From JAGOEF01 sp964511665 (lineage in GTDB: Bacteria > Bacteroidota > Bacteroidia > Bacteroidales > ML635J-15): a stretch of 26,081 nucleotides of DNA. Positions 16,129 to 23,392 of the stretch are shown here, piece after piece. The position numbers were made by a program, and so were the translations under genes. The notes beneath the pieces were generated by a model. It was not told where the DNA came from. It made no database searches and worked only from the letters and a program-made list of their open reading frames with translations. Where the stretch lies: positions 1-26,081 of the forward strand of contig CAZEHA010000048.1 in the NCBI GenBank assembly GCA_964511665.1, in the 5' to 3' direction. Position 1 is the stretch's first letter. Every line of letters starts with the position of its first letter.

Positions 16129-16704
16129 GTGGTCTCACAATATAAAAGCATATACAAACATCTAACACATATTGCCTGCGTGGCAATATGTGTTGCTTTT
16201 TCTGCTTGCACCAACGATATCGAAACCGTGTCGCAGCTTACGGGTACAAGCAGTTTGCCTACACTTATTGTGAAGGATGTTGAAACACTCTATTCCGACT
16301 CGGCAATAGTAAAACTGCGGATAGAGGCTCCGGAATTTAAACGATACGAAACCAAAGATGAACCTTATGATGAATATCCCCAAGGAGTGTATGTAGAGTT
16401 TTACAATACAAACAGTCGTGTGGTTGGGAGCCTGTCGGCCGAGTATGCAAAGTTTTATGTGAACCGCGAACTATGGGAAGCTTCAAAAAACGTAGAAGCA
16501 AAAAATCACGAGAAAAACGAGCAGTTGAACACCGAAATATTGTTTTGGGATTTGCAGCGCGAAGAAATATATTCCGAAAGCTTTGTGCGCATTACTACCG
16601 ACGACGAAGTGCTGTATGGCGACGGGTTTAAAGCAAAGCAAGATTTAAGCGCATGGAAGATTCTAAAGCCTAAAGGAACATTATATATATATGATGAAGA
16701 ATAG
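16129..16704 (+). CDS. lptC: LptC-like LPS export protein (lipoprotein form)
   Basis: LptC passes lipopolysaccharide from the inner-membrane LptBFG transporter to the periplasmic bridge. This 191-residue protein has a lipobox-like end to its leader (VAFSAC, Cys27) instead of the single membrane anchor of E. coli LptC. A beta-rich domain follows in which VYVEFYN, AEYAKFYVNRELWEASKNV and GDGFKAKQD match the repeating strands of the LptC/OstA fold. The start is GTG at 16129, directly after the TPR stop; no ATG is available before the leader. The small membrane protein gene starts within its last codons. The family call rests on pattern and on the conserved location before a CorC-type gene. Confidence 0.83.
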   Translation: MVSQYKSIYKHLTHIACVAICVAFSACTNDIETVSQLTGTSSLPTLIVKDVETLYSDSAIVKLRIEAPEFKRYETKDEPYDEYPQGVYVEFYNTNSRVVGSLSAEYAKFYVNRELWEASKNVEAKNHEKNEQLNTEILFWDLQREEIYSESFVRITTDDEVLYGDGFKAKQDLSAWKILKPKGTLYIYDEE

Positions 16705-16903
16705 TTCGAAAATAGTGCTTGTTATTGAATATGCCTATCTGCTTACGGCTGTTTTTTGCATTGTGGTAGGAGTTATTAAAACACCGGCAATGGGCATTGA
16801 GTTTGCCTGGGTGTTCTATCTGCTGGCATTTATTTCTATGGCAATGTTTCTAATGAAACGACTGGGTAGAAAAAACAAAAACAGAGGTTTAAAACGAGAT
16901 TAG
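16694..16903 (+). CDS. Small two-helix membrane protein, function unknown
   Basis: A 69-residue protein from ATG 16694 (ATG 16691 is one codon earlier). Two hydrophobic helices are visible, about residues 7-27 (VLVIEYAYLLTAVFCIVVGV) and 37-56 (FAWVFYLLAFISMAMFLMKR), followed by a very basic tail (KRLGRKNKNRGLKRD). This suggests an inner-membrane hairpin with a cytoplasmic tail. It overlaps the end of lptC by 11 nt and is followed 2 nt later by the CorC-type gene, so it belongs to the same operon. I do not recognise the family. Its place suggests help to LptC or the CBS membrane protein. Confidence 0.7.
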   Translation: MKNSSKIVLVIEYAYLLTAVFCIVVGVIKTPAMGIEFAWVFYLLAFISMAMFLMKRLGRKNKNRGLKRD

Positions 16904-16905
16904 CT

Positions 16906-18183
16906 ATGATAACAACTGTGTTGGTTATTGTAGTTTCGTTGTTGTTTTCGGCTTTTTTCTCGGGAATGGAAATTGCGTTTTTGGCCTCTAATAAACTTCG
17001 TATCGAAATCGACCGAAAACAAGGTACAATCAACTCAAGGTTTATTTCTTTTTTTAGCGATCACCCCTCGCAGTTTATTTCTACAATGTTGGTAGGCAAC
17101 AATATTTCATTATCGCTTTATGGTATTTATATGGCGCGTTTGATGGAACCTGTTATTGTTCAGTGGTCAAATTCTCCATTTATGGTAATATTGCTTCAAA
17201 CATGTATTGCTACAATGGCAATTCTTGTGCTGGGTGAGTTTTTACCAAAACTTGTCTTTCGAATAGCCGGTAATCAAGCATTGAAATTTTTTGCATTTCC
17301 TCTTGTTGTGTTTTATTATTTGTTCTATCCTATTGTTGTGGTATTTGTATGGTTGTCGGCCACAATTATTCGCTTGTTTACTGGTATAAAGATTCATAAG
17401 GCTGACGAAGAAATTGTATTCGGAAAAATCGACATCAATACTACTCTTAACGAATACAATGCAGCCGATACAATCGAAAGTGATACGGTAGCCAATGATA
17501 TACGCATATTTCAAAATGCGCTCGACTTTTCTAATATTAAGCTGCGAGAATGCATGGTGCCCCGAACTGAACTGTGTGTGTTCCCCGTAGATGGCGACAT
17601 TCAGAAACTGTCGGAATTGTTCATTAGTAGCGGGTATTCAAAAATTCTTCTATATCGCGACAATATCGACGATATAATTGGTTATGTGCATGTTCTCGAT
17701 ATGTTTCGCAATGCCCAGAAAGTGAGAAACATCCTTAAACCTGTTCTTATTGTGCCCGAATCGATGCCCGCCTATAAGCTACTCGAAGGTTTTATTGGGC
17801 AAAACAAAAGCATTGCAGTTGTGGTTGACGAATTTGGAGGCACATCAGGCGTTGTGACCATAGAAGATTTAATCGAGGAAATTTTTGGAGAAATCGACGA
17901 CGAATTTGATGTTCCTGAATTTACCGAAAAGAAAATCTCTGATAACGAGTATATTTTTTCTGCCCGCCTCGAAATAGATGTTATCAACAGCAAATATGGC
18001 CTAAGCCTATCGGAATCGTACGACTACGAAACATTGGCCGGATATATCTTGTTTTACCATGGCGACCTGCCTGCCATTCACGCTGAGATTGAATTTACCG
18101 ACAGTAACAAAAATCGGGTTCATGCAAAGATTCTGAAGGCCGATAATTCAAAAATTGAATTGGTTTTGCTTAGGTTGCGCTAG
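16906..18183 (+). CDS. CorC/HlyC-family CBS-domain membrane protein (CNNM/DUF21)
   Basis: A 425-residue inner-membrane protein of the family linked to Mg2+/Co2+ efflux or tolerance. The DUF21/CNNM domain (1-about 165) shows FSGMEIAFLASNKLR (18-32), the NN pair at 65-66 and GEFLPKL (110-116) among four hydrophobic segments. A CBS pair follows (about 210-330), with MVPRTEL (217-223) and VVDEFGGTSGVVTIED (306-321). A CorC_HlyC C-terminal domain ends the protein. GldE of gliding Bacteroidota has the same architecture, but gldD, ssb and mutY, its usual neighbours, are absent here, so I do not use that name. It is the last gene of the lptC cluster, and its stop lies 1 nt from the converging tadA stop. 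Confidence 0.88.
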   Translation: MITTVLVIVVSLLFSAFFSGMEIAFLASNKLRIEIDRKQGTINSRFISFFSDHPSQFISTMLVGNNISLSLYGIYMARLMEPVIVQWSNSPFMVILLQTCIATMAILVLGEFLPKLVFRIAGNQALKFFAFPLVVFYYLFYPIVVVFVWLSATIIRLFTGIKIHKADEEIVFGKIDINTTLNEYNAADTIESDTVANDIRIFQNALDFSNIKLRECMVPRTELCVFPVDGDIQKLSELFISSGYSKILLYRDNIDDIIGYVHVLDMFRNAQKVRNILKPVLIVPESMPAYKLLEGFIGQNKSIAVVVDEFGGTSGVVTIEDLIEEIFGEIDDEFDVPEFTEKKISDNEYIFSARLEIDVINSKYGLSLSESYDYETLAGYILFYHGDLPAIHAEIEFTDSNKNRVHAKILKADNSKIELVLLRLR

Positions 18184-18184
18184 G

Positions 18185-18622
18185 TTATCGCTTTTTTTCG
18201 AAAAAAGATTTCACCAAATTGCTGCATTCTTCTTTCAGAACACCTTTTCGGAGCTGTGTTTTGGGATGTAAAACATGAAAATTCAATATCGTGAACCCCC
18301 TTTTTGCATCGTCGGCAGCATAAACCAAGGCTGCCATCTGACTCCAAGCAATAGCTCCGGCGCACATTACACAGGGTTCTAAGGTGACATATAATGTGCA
18401 GTCGTTCAGGTATTTGGCTCCGAGATAATTGGCTGCAGCAGTAATGGCCAGCATTTCGGCATGCGCGGTTACATCGTGTAATAACTCTGTTTGATTATAT
18501 GCCCGAGCAATTACTTTGCCGTTGCAAACAATTACAGCTCCTACCGGTACCTCGCCGGCATCCCAGGCCTTTTGGGCTTCGGCAAATGCCATTTTCATAT
18601 ACATCAAATCCTGTTCATTCAT
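18185..18622 (-). CDS. tadA: tRNA-specific adenosine deaminase
   Basis: TadA converts adenosine 34 to inosine in the anticodon of tRNA-Arg(ACG), widening wobble reading. The cytidine-deaminase fold zinc site is complete: His54 and catalytic Glu56 in HAEMLAI, Cys84 and Cys87 in EPCVMCAGA. VPVGAVIV, the substrate-pocket strand, is also present. The length of 145 residues from ATG 18622 is typical. This ATG overlaps the folK stop (ATGA), which supports it over the longer in-frame start at 18658. A guanine deaminase or another family member is possible in principle, but the motif pattern fits TadA best. Confidence 0.92.
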   Translation of the reverse strand: MNEQDLMYMKMAFAEAQKAWDAGEVPVGAVIVCNGKVIARAYNQTELLHDVTAHAEMLAITAAANYLGAKYLNDCTLYVTLEPCVMCAGAIAWSQMAALVYAADDAKRGFTILNFHVLHPKTQLRKGVLKEECSNLVKSFFEKKR

Positions 18623-19122
18623 AGTTTTAGTCTTCGTGTTTTTGTGCAATCGCTGCATGTAAGCAACAGTTCTTGTATGCTTTCTTTCGTCGACGGGTGC
18701 TGCCAGTCGGGAGCAATATCGTTAAGGGGTAGTAAAACAAAAAGCCGCTGATGCATGCAGGGATGGGGAATTGTCAGTTCCTTGGTGTTGATGCAGAAAC
18801 TCCCGAAAGTCAAAATGTCGATATCGGCGGTTCTGCCCTCGTAATTTGAACTGTTTTTTTGTGTACGGCCCAGGCTGATTTCAATTATTTGAAGAGATTT
18901 GTGAAAAGTGTCAGGGTCGAGCAATGTTTCTACTTTTATTATTTGATTTAGAAAATATCGGGGATGCGAAAAACCCCAGGGTTCCGACATATATACCGGC
19001 GAGCATTGCAATACTTTGCCTGCATTTTTGTCGATGAGTTCGGCAATTCGTTGTAGGTTCAAGGCTCTGTTTCCCAGATTCGATCCGGTAGATAAATAAA
19101 CAATTTGTTTCGAATTACACAT
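18619..19122 (-). CDS. folK: 2-amino-4-hydroxy-6-hydroxymethyldihydropteridine pyrophosphokinase
   Basis: HPPK transfers pyrophosphate from ATP to the pterin in folate synthesis. LSTGSNLGNR near the start, SPVYMSEPWGF in the pterin-binding region, and GRTADIDIL with metal-binding Asp100 and Asp102 identify it. IPHPCMHQRLFVLLPL is the usual C-terminal signature. ATG 19122 gives 167 residues; an in-frame GTG two codons earlier (19128) is possible. It is not fused to folB or folP, as it is in some bacteria. It starts 7 nt after the radical SAM gene and overlaps tadA by 4 nt, so the three genes are probably one transcript. Confidence 0.92.
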   Translation of the reverse strand: MCNSKQIVYLSTGSNLGNRALNLQRIAELIDKNAGKVLQCSPVYMSEPWGFSHPRYFLNQIIKVETLLDPDTFHKSLQIIEISLGRTQKNSSNYEGRTADIDILTFGSFCINTKELTIPHPCMHQRLFVLLPLNDIAPDWQHPSTKESIQELLLTCSDCTKTRRLKL

Positions 19123-19129
19123 GCACACA

Positions 19130-20098
19130 TTAGTATTTTATTTGTAATCCGGTGCTGCAGTTTTGGCAGATAGTAATACTTCTGCGTTGGGTAAAGACCA
19201 GATTCCTGAATTTTCTTACTTTGCTGTTGTTTACAATATCGCGCATGTTGCTTTGATGCACATTGCCATAAGAATGTACTGCGTCTTTGTCGAAGCAACA
19301 GGGTACAACCTCCCCATCTGATGTAATTACCATAGACGATAGCACTCTGAAACATGAATTATTTAGTTTGCTTTTAATCGTCAACTCTCCATTCCCGTTC
19401 AAATAGTAGCGTGCATATTTCGATTGAAGAGGAATTAAATCCGATTCGTTGGGTGAATATATTTGTGCCGATTTAAGAGTAATTCTGTCGAAACCTTTTT
19501 GTTTTGCCCATTGCAAATAGCTATCGATTTCGTGTTCATTATATTTTGTTACTAAAAACTGAGATTCTAAAAATGGCAATTTCGACTTCATGCCTTTTTT
19601 ATAGCTGAGAAGTTTATCAATGCCAATGCAAACCTGATTCAAATCGCCGTGTTTGCGGTATGCCGAATAGGTTTCGTTGTTCATGCCGTCGATAGAAACA
19701 ATTATGTGTGAACAGCCCGAAGCAACAAGCGATTCAGCATAGTATTCAAGCAATGCTCCGTTGGTAGATATTGTAGTGCGAATTCCATGTTGTTTTGCAA
19801 TTTCAACAAACTCAATTATCTGCTCGTTTAGTAACGGCTCCCCTTGAAAATATAAATTTACATTGACCAGATAAGGCTTGGTATCCGAAATAATGTTGCG
19901 ATAAACAGCTAAGTCGAAGTATTGGTGTTGTCGTTGTATATTACCTTGAGCCAAGGCGCAGGCTCTACACTGTAAATTACACACCGATGAAGTCTCTATA
20001 GAAAGAGTGCACGGAAAAAACCTTATTCGGGAACTGCCACCTATTGAATACGCCACAAAAGCCAGCATAATCTTTGAAAGATTGAATAGTTTTGTCAA
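19130..20098 (-). CDS. Radical SAM / SPASM-domain protein, substrate unknown
   Basis: This enzyme binds a radical-SAM [4Fe-4S] cluster through C40-x3-C44-x2-C47 (CNLQCRAC), followed by the GEPLL SAM-binding motif and TTISTNGALL. The C-terminal part has a SPASM/Twitch-like cysteine set (NSCF, VVPCCFD, ICQNC) that should hold auxiliary clusters. Typical SPASM proteins modify peptides or proteins, or act in cell-surface and cofactor synthesis. No precursor peptide is visible next to it. The start is uncertain: I used TTG 20098, which keeps the family-like helix LTKLFNLSKIMLAF; ATG 20068 would lose it, and TTG 20134 or 20155 is longer. It lies upstream of folK-tadA and probably has its own promoter after the ompA terminator. 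Confidence 0.83.
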   Translation of the reverse strand: MTKLFNLSKIMLAFVAYSIGGSSRIRFFPCTLSIETSSVCNLQCRACALAQGNIQRQHQYFDLAVYRNIISDTKPYLVNVNLYFQGEPLLNEQIIEFVEIAKQHGIRTTISTNGALLEYYAESLVASGCSHIIVSIDGMNNETYSAYRKHGDLNQVCIGIDKLLSYKKGMKSKLPFLESQFLVTKYNEHEIDSYLQWAKQKGFDRITLKSAQIYSPNESDLIPLQSKYARYYLNGNGELTIKSKLNNSCFRVLSSMVITSDGEVVPCCFDKDAVHSYGNVHQSNMRDIVNNSKVRKFRNLVFTQRRSITICQNCSTGLQIKY

Positions 20099-20152
20099 GG
20101 TAATATTGCCGGTATTTTTTCTGATAGTGTTCAATTTGCAAGCTGTTCGATG

Positions 20153-20160
20153 CAAATATA
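20153..20160 (-). promoter_or_regulatory. -7 promoter element before the radical SAM gene
   Basis: The - strand reads TATATTTG, a full match to TAnnTTTG. No TTTG lies about 19-21 nt upstream, so only half of the promoter is supported. Its position after the ompA terminator and before the radical SAM gene fits a separate transcript, and it argues against the TTG start at 20155, which lies inside the box. Confidence 0.45.
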
Positions 20161-20201
20161 TGAATAATGTTTCACACCACTTTTATCTGACTGTTGTGAT
20201 A

Positions 20202-20234
20202 AAAAAAATCACCGGGAACGCCGATGATTTTTTT
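20202..20234 (-). terminator. Rho-independent terminator after the OmpA lipoprotein gene
   Basis: Ten-base arms (20202-20211 and 20225-20234: AAAAAAATCA / TGATTTTTTT) flank an inner CGG/CCG pair with a 5-nt loop; one C/A mismatch sits between the two stems. On the - strand the hairpin ends in a run of eight T, beginning about 17 nt after the ompA stop. It isolates the OmpA gene from the radical SAM operon. Confidence 0.8.
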
Positions 20235-20250
20235 ATGAATCGATTTTTTG

Positions 20251-21279
20251 TTACTTGTTAAACATCTCATATAGAATATCGAGACGGGGGGTTAATATTA
20301 TTTCTGTTCGGCGGTTCTTAGCCCTGGCTTCGGTGGTAGTTCCATTGTCTACCGGCAGGTATTGACCACGGCCGGCAGCGGTAAGGCGTGTTGGGTCGAT
20401 AGATGAATTGCTTAGAATAATTTTTACAATTGCTGTGGCTCTTTTAACACTCAAATCCCAATTGTCTTCAACGCCTCCGCTTCCTTTGTAGGGAACGTTA
20501 TCGGTGTGGCCTTCTATCATAATGTTTATGTCTTTGTTCTTTTCGAGCACTTTTGCCAATTCGGTTAATGCCTGTTGCCCTTTAGGGTCAACATCCCAGC
20601 GGCCCGATTTAAACAGGAGCTTTTCGTCAAGCGAAACATACACTTTGCCGTCTTTCATCGAAACGGTGAGTCCGTCACCCTCGAAGCCCAGTAGTGCTGC
20701 TGTAACCAAATCGCGCAACGCGTTCATTGCAGAATCTTGCTTATTTAAAATTGCTTGCAGTTCTTGTACTTTAGCGTTTTTGGCATCTATTTCTTTTTCT
20801 TTAGCTTCAAGTTGTGCTTTTAGGGCTTCAAGATTGGCTCTTTCTTTATTCAATTGTGCCTCGAGTAGTTTTAATTCATCTTCTTTTTTTTGTAGCTGAT
20901 CGCGTGTTTCCTGCAGCATTTTCAGTGCTTTTTGTGTTTCGGCATCGGCCCCCTCTCTTAATTTCATCTGGTTCTCGAGCAATTGCTCATACAGCGCGTT
21001 TATTTTATCGTACTGTCCGGTAAGTGTCCTGTATGCGTTACCCTTTATGGCAGTATCTCTTTCGAGTGCAGTAATTGCAAGCTTAATCCTATCGAGTTCG
21101 CTTTGCAATTCGTTGTTTGATGTTGTGAGCCGCTCATTGTCTCCCATCAATTCGCGACGGTCTTTTTCGCATTGGTCTTTTTGTGTTTTTACTTCATCGA
21201 ATTTACGAGCGGGTACACAAGCGAATATTCCGCCAAAAACGACGGCAATAGCAAGCATTTGAAAGACTTTCTTTGTCAT
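20251..21279 (-). CDS. OmpA-family lipoprotein with long coiled coil
   Basis: A 342-residue envelope protein. The leader ends in a lipobox (GGIFAC, Cys21), so it should be lipid-anchored. Residues about 28-190 form a long charged coiled coil rich in Glu, Lys, Gln and Leu heptads. The OmpA C-terminal peptidoglycan-binding domain (about 215-330) has the EGHTDN motif (256-261), WDLSVKRA (274-281) and the NRRTEI motif (322-327) that grips diaminopimelate in this family. It probably ties the outer membrane to the cell wall across a long spacer. The start is ATG 21279, with a -7 box (TATCTTTG) at 21303-21310. It is a single-gene unit with a strong terminator. Confidence 0.92.
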   Translation of the reverse strand: MTKKVFQMLAIAVVFGGIFACVPARKFDEVKTQKDQCEKDRRELMGDNERLTTSNNELQSELDRIKLAITALERDTAIKGNAYRTLTGQYDKINALYEQLLENQMKLREGADAETQKALKMLQETRDQLQKKEDELKLLEAQLNKERANLEALKAQLEAKEKEIDAKNAKVQELQAILNKQDSAMNALRDLVTAALLGFEGDGLTVSMKDGKVYVSLDEKLLFKSGRWDVDPKGQQALTELAKVLEKNKDINIMIEGHTDNVPYKGSGGVEDNWDLSVKRATAIVKIILSNSSIDPTRLTAAGRGQYLPVDNGTTTEARAKNRRTEIILTPRLDILYEMFNK

Positions 21280-21302
21280 AGGTTTGTAGTTTAATAATCA
21301 TT

Positions 21303-21310
21303 CAAAGATA
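21303..21310 (-). promoter_or_regulatory. -7 promoter element of the OmpA lipoprotein gene
   Basis: The - strand reads TATCTTTG, matching TAnnTTTG, and would start transcription roughly 18 nt before the ATG at 21279. The only upstream TTTG is 12 nt away, too close for a standard -33 box. The region 21280-21439 is the shared divergent promoter gap with dxs. Confidence 0.45.
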
Positions 21311-21401
21311 CATACTATAATACAAATTCTGCTTCTAGGGCAATTTATTTATCTACAGTAGGTTGTTAATCTTCTTTCGAAAATGTAAATAGGAAATCTT
21401 T

Positions 21402-21409
21402 TATTTTTG
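21402..21409 (+). promoter_or_regulatory. -7 promoter element of dxs
   Basis: TATTTTTG matches TAnnTTTG and lies 30 nt before the dxs ATG. A TTTC at 21375-21378 is the nearest -33-like sequence, with a long 23-nt spacer, so the upstream half is weak. Confidence 0.45.
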
Positions 21410-21439
21410 CATAGTTTTATGGCTTGTTAAATATAATGC

Positions 21440-23326
21440 ATGAGCTTGCTCGATAAAATAAATTTCCCTGAAGATATCAGAAAACTAGATATTCGCGAAT
21501 TGCCAACGCTTTGCGATGAGCTCAGGGCTTTTATTATCGATGCCGTTTCGTGCAATCCGGGGCATTTGGGTGCATCGCTTGGAGTAGTTGAACTAACCGT
21601 TGCCATTCATTATGTGTACAACACTCCAATTGATTTGTTAATTTGGGATGTTGGCCATCAGGCTTATGGGCACAAAATAATTACCGGTCGAAAGCATCAG
21701 TTTCATACCAATCGTAAATATAAAGGAATCAGTGGGTTCCCTTCTCCCAAAGAAAGTGTTTTTGACGCTTTTGGAGTAGGGCATTCATCTACATCTATTT
21801 CGGCAGCAATTGGCATGGCTGTGGCTGCAAAAAAGCAAGGCGAAAAAAGAAAGGTGATTGCAGTAATTGGGGATGGATCTATGACAGCCGGCCTGGCTTT
21901 CGAAGGACTGAACAATATGAATACCGATAATGCCGATATCCTTATCATTCTAAACGACAACAAGATTGCTATCGACCCCAGTGCAGGCTCGCTGCGCGAA
22001 TATCTCACCGATATAGCAACATCGAAAACATACAACAAAGTAAAAAACGATGTATGGCGCATTTTGGGCAGGGTAAATAAAATCGGACCCAATGCACAAA
22101 GCATTATTCAGCGGGTCGATAATGCAATAAAGTCGCTGGTAATGCGAAGTTCTAATCTTTTTGAGTCACTCAATATCCGCTATTTTGGCCCTGTTGATGG
22201 TCACGATGTTTTTTATCTGGTAAAAATACTCAGCGATATTAAAGATATCGAAGGCCCAAAGCTGTTGCATTGCATTACTACGAAAGGGAAAGGCTATAAA
22301 CATGCCGAAGAAGACCAAACCATTTGGCATGCTCCCGGGAAATTCGACATTGCTACCGGAGAAATATTTCCCGAAAGCAAACAAGCACAAACACCTCCGC
22401 GTTATCAGGATGTTTTTGGTGAAACACTGATTGAGCTGGCCGTTTTAAATGATAAGATTGTTGGCATTACCCCGGCGATGCCTACAGGTTGCTCGTTGAA
22501 CCTGATGATGGAAAAAATGCCCGACAGGGTGTATGACGTAGGTATTGCCGAGCAGCATGCCGTTACTTTTGCGGCAGGGCTATCAATACAAGGAATGATT
22601 CCTTATTGCAATATCTATAGTAGTTTTGCTCAGCGTGCCTACGACCAAATTGTGCACGATGTGGCCATTCAAAACCTACATGTAGTATTCTGTCTCGACA
22701 GGGCAGGTCTCGTTGGTAACGATGGAGCTACGCATCATGGAGCATACGATATTGCTTTTCTTCGATGTGTACCCAATTTGGTTATTGCATCACCCATCGA
22801 CGAACTGGAACTCAGAAATATGCTATACACGGCACAGCTTTCCAAGAATTCTTTCCCTATGGTTATCCGTTATCCAAGAGGAAGAGGGGTGCACAGTGAA
22901 TGGAAAAAGGAATTCGAAGAAATAGCAATCGGAGAAGCTGTGCAGCTATCACAGGGAAACCAGGTGGCTATATTAAGTATTGGTCCGGTAGGTATAAAAG
23001 TGAAAGCAGCTTGCGAAAAATTGCGGAAGCTTGGTGTTTCGGTTGCTCACTATAATATGCGCTTTGTGAAACCTCTCCACAGTGAGTGCCTGCATGAGAT
23101 ATGTAATGGTTTTGATTGTTTACTTACAGTTGAAGATGGTTGCCTGCAGGGTGGCTTTGGAAGTGCCATTCTTGAGTTCGTGTCAGAAAATAATTATTCT
23201 ATAAAGACCAAACGCCTTGGTATTCCCGATAAGTTCGTTGAGCATGGTAGTCAGCAGGAGTTAATACAAGAGTGCGGTTTCGATATTGAATCTATTGTTA
23301 ATGAAACACTTAAGTTGTTAAAATAA
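21440..23326 (+). CDS. dxs: 1-deoxy-D-xylulose-5-phosphate synthase
   Basis: DXS condenses pyruvate and glyceraldehyde-3-phosphate with thiamine diphosphate, the committed step of the MEP isoprenoid pathway; its product also feeds thiamine and pyridoxal synthesis. The motifs are complete: DVGHQAYGHK with His73, the ThDP/Mg site GDGSMTAG (Asp145) followed by NDNKIAIDPS, the catalytic GIAEQHAV with Glu371, and DRAGLVGNDGATHHG in the pyrimidine domain. The length of 628 residues is typical. It is divergent from the OmpA lipoprotein gene and followed by the large envelope protein gene 66 nt after its stop. Together with idi it shows that this organism uses the MEP route. Confidence 0.96.
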   Translation: MSLLDKINFPEDIRKLDIRELPTLCDELRAFIIDAVSCNPGHLGASLGVVELTVAIHYVYNTPIDLLIWDVGHQAYGHKIITGRKHQFHTNRKYKGISGFPSPKESVFDAFGVGHSSTSISAAIGMAVAAKKQGEKRKVIAVIGDGSMTAGLAFEGLNNMNTDNADILIILNDNKIAIDPSAGSLREYLTDIATSKTYNKVKNDVWRILGRVNKIGPNAQSIIQRVDNAIKSLVMRSSNLFESLNIRYFGPVDGHDVFYLVKILSDIKDIEGPKLLHCITTKGKGYKHAEEDQTIWHAPGKFDIATGEIFPESKQAQTPPRYQDVFGETLIELAVLNDKIVGITPAMPTGCSLNLMMEKMPDRVYDVGIAEQHAVTFAAGLSIQGMIPYCNIYSSFAQRAYDQIVHDVAIQNLHVVFCLDRAGLVGNDGATHHGAYDIAFLRCVPNLVIASPIDELELRNMLYTAQLSKNSFPMVIRYPRGRGVHSEWKKEFEEIAIGEAVQLSQGNQVAILSIGPVGIKVKAACEKLRKLGVSVAHYNMRFVKPLHSECLHEICNGFDCLLTVEDGCLQGGFGSAILEFVSENNYSIKTKRLGIPDKFVEHGSQQELIQECGFDIESIVNETLKLLK

Positions 23327-23392
23327 TTTCTTTGCTTGTTAAAAAAATATTACTTTTACAAAATGTTTGAAATTCTAACAAATTCAACCAGA

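Noticed and set aside
16906..18183. Naming the CBS membrane protein GldE (gliding motility)
   Set aside because: The architecture is shared with all CorC/HlyC-type proteins and the usual gldE neighbours are absent.
18191..18207. A-T palindrome CTTTTTT-TCG-AAAAAAG at the end of tadA, as a bidirectional terminator between the converging CorC-type gene and tadA
   Set aside because: It lies inside the tadA coding sequence (FFEKKR end), has a stem of almost only A-T pairs and a 3-nt loop; codon content explains it.
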